The notes under the pieces are model-generated. The model ran no database searches. It worked only from the letters and a program-made list of their open reading frames with translations, and was not told the origin of the DNA. The position numbers and the translations under genes were made by a program. Positions 1-11,336 of a stretch of DNA of 30,786 nt are shown piece by piece (the stretch's first letter is position 1; each line of letters starts with the position of its first letter). The DNA is taken from NCBI GenBank assembly GCA_003640385.1, contig RCAB01000635.1, positions 1 through 30,786 of the forward strand, written 5' to 3'. Source of the stretch: Setaria digitata (taxonomy: Eukaryota; Nematoda; Chromadorea; Rhabditida; Setariidae).

Positions 1-922
1 ATGGCGGTAATGTCATGAATGTAACAAAATTTTCTTCTCCCTTCCATATTTATTTAAAATTAGAATTTTCATCATATATAAAGCTAGCAAAGATTAAATT
101 TCATGACTGAAATTGAGAAAAAAGAAAAAAATTACTGCGGTAAATATCCGAAAATCCCTTCTTTCGCTTCATTACACATAATAAAAGCTTAGCGCAGGCT
201 TTCAAATATGTCGTATATAATAATGGGATTGATACGGAGCAGTCATATCCATATAAACAATTTCTAACTACCTGTAGCTATTCGAATCAAACACGAGGAA
301 CAACAGCCATTTCTGGTAGATTATTACCGGATGGCGACGAAATACAACTGCAAATGGCATTAGTTACAATTGGACCAATATCGGTTGCTTTTGATGCATC
401 ATTGATGCGCTTTTATTTTAAAGGTCTCGCGTAAATTTTATAAGAATTTTGAATTTTTATATAGTTCTCGTCCTTTTTTTTTTTTTAATTCTTTTTATAT
501 AATAACTTCAACTTACCATTGCATAAATGCCATTTTTTGTTGGTATATTATGTGCAACTGCAATTCAGTTCCCCAAAACAGGCAAATTCTAATAATTCAG
601 GAATCTTCTCGTCTCCTCAATGCTCACAGACGGCAAATCATGCTGGACTTGCTGTTGGCTATGGAACAGATGAGGTGAAACTGAAAAATGGTACTACAAA
701 ATTAATTGATTATTGGCTTATTAAGAATAGGTCAGCTATTTTAATTATCCTAAAAATGCAATCTGAACCATAATGTAATTTAATTATTTCATTTTAAGCT
801 GGAGTGATGTATGGGGATATGATGGATATCTAAAGCTAGCTCGGAATCAGAATAACATGTGCGGAATAGGACATCAATCATGTTATCCGTTGGTTCCAAT
901 GCATTTGAAGGATAAACCCTAA
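1..922 (+). CDS. Cathepsin L-like cysteine protease (papain family C1A), 3' part
   Basis: This is the C-terminal half of a papain-type endopeptidase, a family acting in lysosomes or secreted; in parasitic nematodes such enzymes serve moulting, embryogenesis and digestion. Exons read in phase: tail of an upstream exon (1-6, donor gtaatg, tentative), 193 or 198-423, 601-730 and 799-922 (TAA). Seen in the translation: AFKYVVYNNGIDTEQSYPY, then GPISVAFDAS, then SQTANHAGLAVGYG with the catalytic His, then WLIKNSWSDVWGYDGY with the catalytic Asn, then NMCGIGHQSCYPLVP at the C-terminus. These match the cathepsin L order and spacing. The signal peptide, the propeptide and the catalytic Cys would lie upstream of the window, so activity cannot be judged. 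The boundary at 423/601 was chosen because it gives the family-typical FYFKGIFSSPQC; a donor at 431 joined to an acceptor at 570 is also in frame and would add about a dozen residues. Exact subfamily is uncertain. Confidence 0.88.
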
Positions 923-1037
923 ATAAGTCCATTTATCAGCAATTAGTTAAAAAAAATTTCCTTCATTCCTGTTAACAGTTCGCTCCAACTGAATCATAGA
1001 TATCATTTTTCTTTCATATTTATATTTTACTCTGAGC

Positions 1038-1043
1038 AATAAA
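1038..1043 (+). terminator. Candidate polyadenylation signal of the protease gene
   Basis: AATAAA lies 116 bases after the protease stop codon, on the same strand, in AT-rich DNA. Position and sequence are right for a nematode poly(A) signal. No cleavage site can be seen directly. Confidence 0.5.
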
Positions 1044-2253
1044 ATTTATAAAAAAGTCGCAAACTTCATATCCAAATGATATTTGAAATATAAATGTAGC
1101 TTGACTTGATAGTTTAGCATTAAAGCAGCAAAAAAAAAAAAAAAAAAAAACGCTCACAGCATATTAATACTATTAAACTAATAATTGACCAGAAAACATT
1201 GCAAATCACAAAAGTGAAAAACAAATTAAAAAAAGTAGAAAGAATTTAGTTAAACGAAGTAAATTCCCCACCAGAAAATTCAAATCTCATTGAAAATTTC
1301 TCGCATGAACATGCTGACCGCAAATATCATTTCAGTATCCGCTATTTCGAAAATAAGACATAAGACTATATATGCCTAGCCGGATAATCGAATCCCACTG
1401 TTACAATGCTTGAAGGAAACCTTACGAACGAAACCGTATAGGATGTCATAAAATTGAAAAAGTTTGAAATTTCAGTACTCGATTACGTTCATCTCAATCA
1501 CTGATTCCACCGCCACCAAGCACATCACTTCAAATAACACTGAAAAAGAAAACGATGAATGTTGCCGATTCTGCACTTATACAGCGCATACAGTAACTGA
1601 TTAGACATGCGGTCCTTGTATTTAAAGGCTATTACTTCCTGAGAGTAGAATCCATCCAGTAAAACACTTCCTAGTAACATTTACACTCATTAAGATGATT
1701 CAGATGAGTGAATTCAGAATCCCGCCTTATGCTCAGAGTGCTGAGAAGCAGACGTATGCATCCTTTCCCAGTACGAACTATACAAACAGGTCGCACAGAA
1801 TTGTTCCAAGCTAACCCGCGGATTTTAAATTTTGCATTCTAAATTTCAGTTGGTAGTTTTGGTTTCTGATTGGTTGTGTTAGGAAGGGAGGTTTCGGTTA
1901 ACTCTTAATTTCCATATTCGATCCGGGAAATGTAATTTTGGTTGAATATGTTAGGTGTAACATTCGAATTGGTATTACAATTCAAAAAAAAAAAAACTAT
2001 CTTAAATCAATTCAGGATCTGGTTAAACAGATATCATTATATGTTGCTTTATTGGACTTTTGCTGGGAGAAATGAAATTGCAAAATTTTGGCCGTATATT
2101 TTAAATTATGACTTTGCCGCATTATCTTACATCATGAATAATTCGTTGAATTTTTCTTCACAGTAATTGTTTCTCGTATATCCTCGCTATGGATAAGGAT
2201 AGAAAGTTTTATTATTCGACTGCGTACAGAAGTTGCTGTTGAGTAAGTAACAG
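1044..2253. other. Intergenic region between protease and POLD1
   Basis: I see no gene here. A run of 21 A occupies 1130-1150. The part from about 1260 to 1830 is less AT-rich than its surroundings but holds no convincing exon. The short ORFs at 1942-2166 (+) and 2132-2323 (-) lack any recognisable motif. Just before the POLD1 ATG there are two AG sites (ending at 2226 and 2253, the latter directly adjoining the ATG) that could serve as a trans-splice or 5'UTR acceptor; neither has the usual T-rich tract, so this is only a possibility. Confidence 0.5.
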
Positions 2254-5200
2254 ATGTCTGGTAAAATGGCTTCACTGATGGGTAAACGTGCTGCTCGTTC
2301 AACTTTGCTATTAAACAAGTCAAAGCGAAACAGGTTAGCTGTATTTGAATTTCATTGAATTAAGGTTTTTGAAATATATTTGTCATTGAAATTTCTTGTG
2401 GTAAGTAATGACTTATGAAGGTTTTTTTAAACTTTTCTTCTCAAATCTGGTTATATGTGTTCGGAAGGAGGTTTTCTTTTCTTGATTAGGCTTTGGTTTG
2501 GTTTTATTATTCATAAAGAAAATGCTTAAGTGCTTCGTTAATTTTTAAGCTTTTACTATAGTATTATCATGTTTGATAATAGCTTTGCCAGATTTATTTC
2601 TGGATTGTTTAAAGTTTTTTTGTTCAGAAAATGACTTTTGTTTAAACAATATAGTGGCTGAATGAGTGTGAAAGAAGATAATGTTGAATTGTGTAGTTCT
2701 CTTAATAAGTGTGACTGTACTTCTAATATACTACTAACATAACCCTTGTTTTATTCTTCATATTACGAATTGCAGACCTACTGAAGACGAGCCGTCTGTG
2801 TTTGTAACACAGCTTGCATCACTTGCACTGCCTGGTGATTTTTCAGTAAATAGTACAAACAATCAGTTTGAAGCGGGTTAGTTTCTTTTTTTGAAGCCCT
2901 CAGGTTCTTTATGAGTCAAGTGTTATAGGAATAAAACAATGAAACTAGATAGATACTAGTTTATTTGTTAGAAAGTCACTTAGACTTCGAATTAATTCAG
3001 TGAAGTTCATATATGAAATCTGATTTATTATTTGGGTACAGAATCTTTTTTTTCTTGAATTCCAGGTCATAATTGGGCCCGTCCACGACTTCCGGCTGAG
3101 TTACAGACGAATGAAGCGGAAATCGATTTTCAAGTAGTTGATGTTGATTATTATATGGGTAAGTGAAATTTATAAAAGACAAAGCTGTTTTTTAATAATA
3201 CATAGTAACTGCGAATGCTGAGTTACGTATCAAAAGTAGCAAAATATGGGAATCTGCTGTTTCAGTAATTTGTTTGTAAATCTAAACAACCATAACTGTT
3301 AAGTGATTCGAATTAGTTCTGACTTGAGGTTGACAGTTACTGCAGAAGAGCTTGTCCTACTAACCATTTTTCAATAGCCAAAGGATTGCTTCCTCTGTTA
3401 TCATTTCAGACAATGAAAATAACGTCGTCATTCGTTTATTTGGAGCTACTGCCGCTCAGAATTCAGTTTGTGTTCAAGTGCACGGATTTCTTTCTTATTT
3501 CTATGTATTACTGGAAAGCTCATTTGAAGAAAAGCACATTGAATATGCAAAAAAATATTTAAACGATATTGTTAAGGTTAGTTATGTAAATTTTAGAGAA
3601 ATCTTATTCTTCTATAAATCCAGCAGAGACTCTGTTTTTAATCTTTATTTCAGTTCGAATAATTGTTAGTTTTGTCATCTTTATTACGATTGGGATCTTA
3701 ATTTCCGAATTTTAGGCTCAAGTCCCAGCGAATATTGGTATCCCCAAGAATGTTGAAAATCTAGTTGTTGGTCTCGAAATTGTGCGTGGCGCTAGTATTT
3801 ACGAATTTAGAGAGAATTTGGAGCAGGAATTTCTTAAAGTATATGTTCGTTCGCCCAAACTTCTCAATCTTTGTAGGTTCCAGAGTTTTTATAACAGATT
3901 TGTGACATAGTTTTCACGAGAACTATGTCACAGTTTTTATAACAGATTTCTCCTGAAGCTTCTGTTCCTAACTGTAATATGACCCGCTGAGAATTGTGAT
4001 TTTTATTCAGGTCGACGAATATTTACTAATGGAGTTGATTTAACAAAAAGTGGCAAAACCGAGTCATTGTCTTGTTTTGAAACAAATGTTGATTTTGAAA
4101 TTAGATTTATGGTGGATCATAATTTGGTTGGTTGCGCATGGGTTACATTACCCTCGAAAAAGTATGAGATTGTCGCAGAAGGAGAAAAGATTAGCCGTTG
4201 TCAGTTTGAGGTTTGCTTTCGCTCATTTTTTTTCCAAACTATCAGAATATTTGTTTGTTCGGTAGAAGAATCTTTTAATGTTTTATTGGAAGTATTATTA
4301 GTCCAGTATATATTTACTGAAGTTATTTCTACTTAACTTATTGTACTTTGCAAGTCAGTGATCTCATCGTGTTATGATTAAAGAAAGTATAATTTTGGCA
4401 ACCAAGAGGTAATATGTTAGTACTTCTAATGGTTTCGTATCCCAAAAGGATTAAAGGGTAATCTAAATTCGTACTGCAGTGTTCAATAAACAGTGCAAAT
4501 CTTGTTATTCATTTGCCTGAATCATCTGCTAGATGGTCAACAATCGCACCACTACGTATTCTATCTTTTGATATCGAATGTACAAATCGTCAAGGCTAGA
4601 ATCTTTCTTTTTAAAAAAAAATTTTCTTGGACTTCTAAATATTACGACTGCATTTGCCTTTATTCTTTTATATGGCAAAGAATTTGTTTATTTTTTAAAG
4701 CAGTTATTAAATTCATCATAGCTTCCATCGTTTTCGCCCACGGACTGAACTGGAGTTATTAACTCAAAATTTTTGAGAAAAATTAAATACGCTCAGTTTT
4801 ATGGTCTTATTGCTTACAGGAATATTTCCGGAAGCTCACACAGATGCTGTCATACAAATAGCTAACATGGTTAAGATTGAGGGCGAGAATGAACCATTCA
4901 TCAGAAATTGTTTTGTAATTGGTGAAACTGCTCCGGTCATTGGGAGTGAGATTATTGTTTCTAAATCAGAAGAAGAATTGCTCGATGTGAGAGAAGTTTT
5001 TCTCATAGTCTTATTATTAATTTTGTAACCACCTTGAGTAAGGTGTTAATTCTGGACTTACTCGTTTATCCGCTTTAAACTTACTTTCAGAGGTGGGCAG
5101 AATTCGTTCGTATTGTCGACCCGGATCTCATTACCGGTTACAATATCCAAAATTTTGATTTTCCGTATATTGTAGAACGTGCTCGAACGCTGAAGGTTCG

Positions 5201-8200
5201 TTTTTTGGAGGTTAAAGAAAGGATTTCATCAACGTAACAATTAACTATTGACTCAATAGTTTAGATAGAAAATCGAGCAGCTATGTTAGGACGTATTCCA
5301 ACTTCACTTTCAAAGGTTCGAGATATGCCTTTATCCAGTAAACAGATGGGAAATAGGACAAATAAAATAACAAATGTCGAAGGACGAGTTGTTTTTGATG
5401 TCATTCAAGTAAGTTAATTTTATTAACGGAGTATTTCCTGAACGATTTAACATTTATATATGTATGTTTTTGATAAAGACAGAGGTTACTGAACCGTTAC
5501 AAGGTCGCAAATCATGGAAAGTTTAAAGATTAGTAGCAAAAAATTCTTAAAGGACCGATCTTAAATCCATAAGTTGCATGCGAATTTGATTTTGCTAAAT
5601 AAAGAGCTTATTCTCCTTTTCATCCAGTTCTTTTCTAACACAATGTTTCATTCACACGGATACCTTATTTTGCATACATAAGTAACTTACATGTTTGGAG
5701 GAAGAGTTTGTCTAATTTGTCGACTAACTGTTTTTCGAAAATCTAGATACATAATTTCATAAAATGAACTGTCTTGGTTATTTCAATAATTCTTGTAAAT
5801 TTTTGCATTCGTCAGATGTTAAAAGACGAAGTAAACGATGGGAAATATGTTTTTTCAGAAAATCATACACAATTCTCACGATAAGTGACATGCCTAAACA
5901 TTTATAAATCAATGGTTTCAAATGTTGTTTATGGCTGATTTTCTTTTTCATCAAATTATTATTATTACATAATGTTTATGACCAACATTATCGAGCATGT
6001 GTTCTTGCATTCACTTAAACTTAACAAGTAGGCGGAGGGGACGACGTGTAGCCGGATTAGCTCAGTGGTTAGAGCGTCTGTCTTGTAAACAGAAGGTCGC
6101 AGGTTCGATCCCTGCATTCGGCACTGGCTACATTTAATAGCGAAAACGTTGCAGGTAATTTTGCGAGATTATAAACTGCGAAGTTATTCATTGAATAGCG
6201 TTAGCTACCACTTTTTGTGTGAGCAGAAGGAAGATGTGGATTATTCGATGATTGCAGATTTACAGGTAATAAATTTGTCGGTATACAAGGAGTGAAAATA
6301 TTAAAATTTGTCAATTTCGAAAATTACGGATAAACGAACAGTGGTAAGAAATGGTGACTGCTTCACATTGTCATTCATCACATAGAATAAGGGAGGATGA
6401 GGAGCTTGGTTTTTTGGAGAAATTTTTAGAATGGGAATGCTCATACACGTCGTCGGTTGGCTGTTTACTGTATGAAGGATGCATATTTACCGCTGAAGTT
6501 GCTTCAAAAATTGATGTCTGTCATAAATTATATCGAAATGGCACGCGTAACCGGTGTTCCTCTTGATTATTTGCTTTCTAGAGGTCAGCAGGTCAAGGTC
6601 GTCTCTCAAATCCTGCGAAAAGTATGTATTTCAAGAAAAGATCCGAGGAATTATATGGTTTTTCGATTATTTTAATCGAGATTATATGATATAGTTATGG
6701 TTCGCAAAAAAAAATCGCAATAAAAAACAAAAATTTTTTCCAAATCAGGCAAAATCGATGCATTTCTTCTTGCCAGTTGTTGATGTTATGCAAGCTGACG
6801 ACACCTACGAGGGTGCAACAGTAATTGATCCGATCCGAGGTTTCTATAATACTCCAATTGCAACGCTCGATTTTGCATCTCTATATCCATCCATTATGAT
6901 AGCCCACAACTTATGTTATACTACATTAATTCGAGGTTCATACGCAGCGCAGAAGTGAGTTGTTTGAAAGCGAGAAACAGTGTGATATCAATTTAAAATA
7001 TGCTGAGGTAAATCTTCTTTACGATGAAACAAGAGAAAATTCAAAAATTTTTTAGTTTATCTGATTCTGATTTCGAAGTCACTCCTTCAAATAATCGTTT
7101 TGTCAAATCGAATATCCGTCGTGGCTTGTTACCGCAAGTCTTGGAGGACTTACTGGATGCTAGAAAACAAGCAAAAAATGATCTAAAGAATGAGCTGGAT
7201 CCCTTTCGGTTAATTTTTGTGATTGAATATGCATTGTTCTAGTAGGCAATTGCACCGTATATATAAGCTTGACATATTTGCTGTCAATAATTAATTTCTT
7301 TTTTCTAATGCGACAAGAAATTTATAAAAAATGTATTCCCCATCATGTGATTCATCAGACATGATTTTTTGGTTGGAAGTAAAATTAAATTAAGAATGCT
7401 GCATCAAAAGAAAGTTTTTTCGCATTTTTTTCTAGACGTATGGTATTAAACGGTCGGCAACTTGCACTTAAAATATCAGCAAATTCTGTTTATGGCTTTA
7501 CCGGAGCTTCAGTTGGAAAGTTGCCGTGCCTAGAAATCTCACAGTCAGTAACTGCTTATGGTCGCCAAATGATTGATTTGGCAAAAAATGTGGTTGAAGA
7601 TATTTACAAAGAGGGTTACTTGGATGGCAAGTGTTCATGCAATGCTCAGGTAAATATGAATTCTGCTTTATTTTTACTGTGCTAGTATTTTCATCAAATT
7701 TTAGGTCATTTACGGTGATACTGATTCGGTGATGGTGAAATTTGGCGTTAAAGATGTGAAAACAGCAATGGAACTAGGCGTGCATGCTGCTAAAGAAGTT
7801 AGCAAGAAGTTCACACCTCCAATTAAATTAGAATTTGAAAAGGTATTAAAGCAGTTCGATTCACAATTTTGGATATTGCCCTGTTTTTTTAATGAAGAAA
7901 TGTCGAATAATTGTGGGTTGCGGGCTTTATTTTATATCTGTTTCGTGTTATTCCCGTATTTCTTGTGAACATGTATTTTACATAATATTTCTTTTATATT
8001 TTAAATCTAAAGCGACAAGTAAAACATAGAGGAACAATCGATAAAAACAGAATTCGAAGTGAGCAGTGAAGTAATTGCGCAAAATATGCCGGTGAAGTAA
8101 CAATAAGTTTCGAGCCAACATTATACATTTTCTATATTTCAGGTTTACTTCCCCTTTTTGCTGATAAACAAGAAACGTTATGCTGGTTTATATTTTACAC

Positions 8201-9937
8201 GGCCTGAAAAACATGACAAAATTGATTGTAAAGGTTTGGAAACGGTTCGTCGTGATAATTGCCCGCTTGTTTCAAAAGTTTTGAGTACATGTCTAGAAAA
8301 AATGTTATTGGACGGTGATGCTACAGGTGCTCTAGAACATGCCAAAAAGGTAATGCTGTTATGCGCTGTAATTTCACTCTATAAGTTGTGTTTTTTGCTC
8401 TTTAACATATTAAAAGTTGATCATCGTATCTTATTTTAAATTAATGTTCAGAATTTTCAATCAGGTAATATCGGATCTTCTTTGCAATCGGGTCGATATC
8501 TCAGAGCTTATAATTACGAAAGAACTAACTCGGTCAAGTAATGTGAGTTTTCTGGATGTAACTCGTTAATTTTACTTTAGAAGATTATTGGTCTCACGAC
8601 ATTTTTTTTCGGTATCTTTATATAGCAACACACATTGTGAAATTGCAAAAATTTCTAACTTCAGGCTTATGCCGCGAAACAGGCTCATGTGGTTCTAGCA
8701 GAAAGAATGCGAGAACGAGATCCTGGATCAGCACCGCGATTGGGTGATCGTGTACCATATGTTATTGTTGCCAAAGGCCAGAAGGTGTTTGCTTTTAAAT
8801 TTTTCATGTACTAATGACTGATTTTCATTGGATTGCTTCATTCCAGGTTCCAGCTTATGAGAAAGCCGAGGATCCTATATATGTGTTACAAAATAATATT
8901 CCTATTGATACATCTTATTATTTGGAAAATCAGTTGGCTAAACCACTCGCTCGTATTTTTGAGCCTATTTTGGGCGATAAAGCTCAAGCAGTGTTAACAA
9001 GTAATATTTCGAACGTGAAAGAGTGAATTTTCATTTTCATTTGATAGAGAATTCATCGGAAAAATTTTTCATTCGGTTGCTCTTGATATTTAGCTGGGAC
9101 GCATACGCTAGTTAGGACAGTGGTGCAGTCCAAAAAATCTGGATTGTCACAGTTTTTCATGAAAACTGAACGATGTCTTTCATGCAAAAGTAGTCTACCA
9201 AAGGGTGTACGTGATGCCACATGCGCACACTGTAAGCCAAATGAAGGGAAAGTTTACATCACTCACGTAAGTCATGAATTTTGTTCATAGGTCAATTTGC
9301 ATAATTTTATTTTCTAATTTTCTATTTAATTTGTTACTTACCAAAAGTTGTCAGTTATTGATCGGTATCTCCAAATTTTGCTAAAATATCTTCCTTTACT
9401 TTCGAAATTATCATGACTAAAGATTTTGATTACTCCGACATACATAAAGTTTATCTTAGTGTTGTGCTGTTTTAGTTAGCTCTAATGAATGCCATAGAAA
9501 ATCGCTTTGCACGGTTATGGACTGAATGCCAGAATTGTTCTGGAACAATGAACGAAGAAGTGCTTTGTTCCGCGTAAATTTTTACTCTTTGAAAAGCGAA
9601 GATTTTTCTGTTTGAAAATTTTGGGAATAAAATTTATACCTGAATTTGTAAACTGTAAAAATCGTCGGTGGTTCATATTTTGATGCCACAATTGAAAAAA
9701 AAAAGGCTTATTGTCGTCAAAAGCTTTTTTATTTTCTTCCCAAGTAGGTTTTCTGCAGATTTTTGTCTATTTTTCTGCTGAAAGCTAGGTTTTTTTTTTT
9801 AATTTTCCATCAGTTTAATATCAATGCTTTCTTTTTGCAGAAGAGATTGTCCAATTTTTTATATGCGAGAAAAAGTGCGAATAGATCTTGGAGAACATAT
9901 GAAATCTTTACAGCGATTTTACCTCTCAACCTGGTGA
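2254..9937 (+). CDS. POLD1: DNA polymerase delta catalytic subunit (23 exons, complete)
   Basis: Family B replicative polymerase with proofreading exonuclease; nuclear, lagging-strand synthesis and repair. Exons: 2254-2333, 2776-2876, 3066-3158, 3410-3576, 3716-3872, 4011-4210, 4480-4594, 4820-4986, 5091-5195, 5265-5408, 6155-6265, 6430-6621, 6749-6954, 7056-7208, 7436-7649, 7705-7842, 8143-8349, 8465-8542, 8665-8784, 8847-9000, 9094-9266, 9476-9573, 9841-9937 (TGA). The total is 3270 bases, divisible by three, giving 1089 residues; animal orthologues are about 1080-1110. A basic N-terminus (MGKRAARS) is followed by the N-terminal domain, the exonuclease (Asp297, Glu299, Asp383, Asp497), the polymerase palm (Asp585; YGDTDS with Asp740 and Asp742) and two C-terminal cysteine clusters (residues 995-1061). 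No stop or frameshift was seen. All introns are GT-AG except intron 7, which appears to start with GC. The first ATG follows an AG directly and was chosen because the reading frame and a basic N-terminus begin there. Confidence 0.96.
3884..3949. repeat. Perfect short inverted repeat flanked by 18-bp direct repeats (POLD1 intron 5)
   Basis: GTGACATAGTT (3902-3912) and its exact reverse complement AACTATGTCAC (3921-3931) flank an 8-base loop. An identical 18-base direct repeat, agtttttataacagattt, occurs on both sides (3884-3901 and 3932-3949) and directly abuts the palindrome. It lies just after the exon 5 donor at 3873. The layout resembles a tiny insertion with duplicated flanks, or a replication-slippage product. 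Confidence 0.8.
4480..6621 (+). other. POLD1: POLD1 3'-5' exonuclease domain exons
   Basis: Exons 7-12 carry the proofreading domain. Exo I is SFDIEC, with the Asp codon at 4570-4572 and Glu at 4576-4578. Exo II is GYNIQNFD, with Asp at 5157-5159. Exo III is YCMKDAYLP, with Tyr at 6466-6468 and Asp at 6478-6480. All metal-binding acidic residues known for family B exonucleases are present, so proofreading should be active. The domain is split by the large intron 10 (5409-6154), which contains the tRNA gene. Confidence 0.93.
6051..6123 (+). tRNA. tRNA-Thr (anticodon TGT), inside POLD1 intron 10
   Basis: A 73-base cloverleaf fits well. The acceptor stem GCCGGAT pairs with ATTCGGC (one G-T pair), with discriminator A at 6123. 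The D arm is GCTC/GAGC with AGTGGTTA in the loop. The anticodon arm is TCTGT/ACAGA around the loop CTTGTAA, giving anticodon TGT, which reads ACA (Thr). The T arm is GCAGG-TTCGATC-CCTGC. A-box (TAGCTCAGTGG) and B-box (GGTTCGATCCC) match the Pol III internal promoter. It has no intron. It lies on the same strand as POLD1 and ends 31 bases before exon 11. No TTTT run follows until 6159-6162, which is inside exon 11. Confidence 0.95.
6749..8349 (+). other. POLD1: POLD1 polymerase palm/fingers exons (motifs A, B, C)
   Basis: Exons 13-17 hold the polymerase catalytic motifs. Motif A is DFASLYPSI, with the metal-binding Asp codon at 6869-6871. Motif B is [12 protein letters not shown] in the fingers, starting with the Lys codon at 7470. 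Motif C is YGDTDS at 7711-7728, with the two catalytic Asp residues. A KKRYAGL motif follows in exon 17 (about 8168-8188). Every residue needed for nucleotidyl transfer in family B polymerases is intact. Confidence 0.95.
9174..9850 (+). other. POLD1: POLD1 C-terminal cysteine clusters CysA and CysB
   Basis: CysA (9174-9233) reads C-x2-C-x15-C-x2-C, a zinc-type cluster linked to PCNA interaction. CysB begins at 9527 with CQNC, continues with Cys at 9566, and after an intron ends with Cys at 9848-9850 ([12 protein letters not shown]). In yeast and human polymerase delta the CysB cluster holds a 4Fe-4S centre and binds the B subunit. All eight cysteines are present here. The protein ends at residue 1089 with a short helix-like tail. 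Confidence 0.9.
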
Positions 9938-11336
9938 TTTGTATGAATGAACTTTAAATCGCTTCAAGTTTGATAAATTTATTTTCTGCATTGTTTGTAT
10001 CAAATACATTATTACAACCGTGGACGACCGAGAAAGTTGCACGATCTACTTACATGGCAAATAAAAGTAGAATAATTGTTCATAATTTGTTTGATAACAG
10101 CAATTGAAAGAAAAATAATAAAGGAATTTCCAAAGCATTCTCAAGAGTCTTGTTGAGCTCTGAGGATGACAATGATATTCATGTATTTCATTATCTTAGG
10201 AGACCAGAACTCGTTTTGTATCGTGTCTTAAAGTTAGATTATGTTGGAGAGAAGCGGGGTCTTTTAGCAAATTGATATGAAAACCTTTGGTTTTAGATCT
10301 AGGGAACTTGTGAGATAAAGTAACAAAATACGATATAAACTTTTGATTTTTTATAATGAGACGTTTTTAATCATTTTAAATGAAATTTTTGAGAAAGGCT
10401 TGAAATAGAGTTCCGTAAATTTACCTATTATCAGCTTAGCTGGTTTTTTTCTGCAAAATTGTAAAACTATATATTGAAGTAAATATCTTCCGTCGACTAC
10501 GGAATGATCTGATCGAGGAAAAAAAATCACTATAAGGCAATCTTAGTAAGTGTGTAACATCGAAATTTATCGGAGAGTGAGTTTTTGAGCTCGAGCTCTA
10601 GCATCAACTTATCGATTGTCTGTAGTTACAACTGCTCAAGCTAGACATTTAGCAGCACACTACAACTGATAAAACTTCCTCATCTGCACAAGACATTTAC
10701 ACAATACAACATTATCCTCTAACTTCATCTCAGTACGAAAGCTGAACTCCTTTCTTGTCTAATTTTTGCATTTTAAAAGCGTTCCTAGACAAATAGCAAC
10801 GAAACGATCCTGGATGGCATTTGGCTAATTAGGATAATTGTATAGTGGAATGGCGCCAATTATTATAAAAAATTATAATAGGAATTATATAACTGGAATT
10901 ACAATGCAAATAGGATACTGCTTATTGTTAGATGATCAGTTACGCTAGTCTAGCAAACAACAATTTAATATTAATATTACGTTTTGCTATGGTTTAACTA
11001 AGAGATAAAGCATTTTCTAATATTTTGATATTTTGTGCTTCTCTTATGGGATGAACATATACACAATACATAATTTTAAAAAGAAGTCTGAGATTTAATT
11101 CGAATATATCCTTCTGATTTGATAGTTTGCCGTATTAATATAAGGAAATGGCAAGAATTTTTTTACCAATACGGTAGAATAGTTCTATAAATTACGCATA
11201 GAATATTAAAATAAAACAAAATCCATTCAATAAATTTAGAATATCAAATCATATTCGCATTCGGTTAGAATTGTCAGTATGATAATAATAGAAATTGTCT
11301 TATTCGAATTTTCCTATTCGACAATTAGTTTATCAA
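9938..11336. other. Intergenic region between POLD1 and the acyl-CoA synthetase-like gene
   Basis: No exon or RNA gene could be supported. Candidate POLD1 poly(A) signals on the + strand are AATAAA at 10060-10065 and at 10117-10122, about 120-180 bases after the stop codon. A 12-base palindrome, GAGCTCGAGCTC, lies at 10587-10598. The rest is AT-rich unique sequence that presumably includes the promoter of the next gene. Confidence 0.5.

Noticed and set aside
1365..1425. GGGATTCGATTATCC-GGCTAGGCA on the - strand, resembling the T arm and 3' end of a tRNA
   Set aside because: No matching acceptor 5' strand, D arm or anticodon arm exists at the required distance.
10992..11000. Search for the nematode SL1 spliced-leader RNA gene; a GGTTTAA start-like word occurs here
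   Set aside because: The remainder of the leader sequence is absent, and no Sm-site or stem structure follows.
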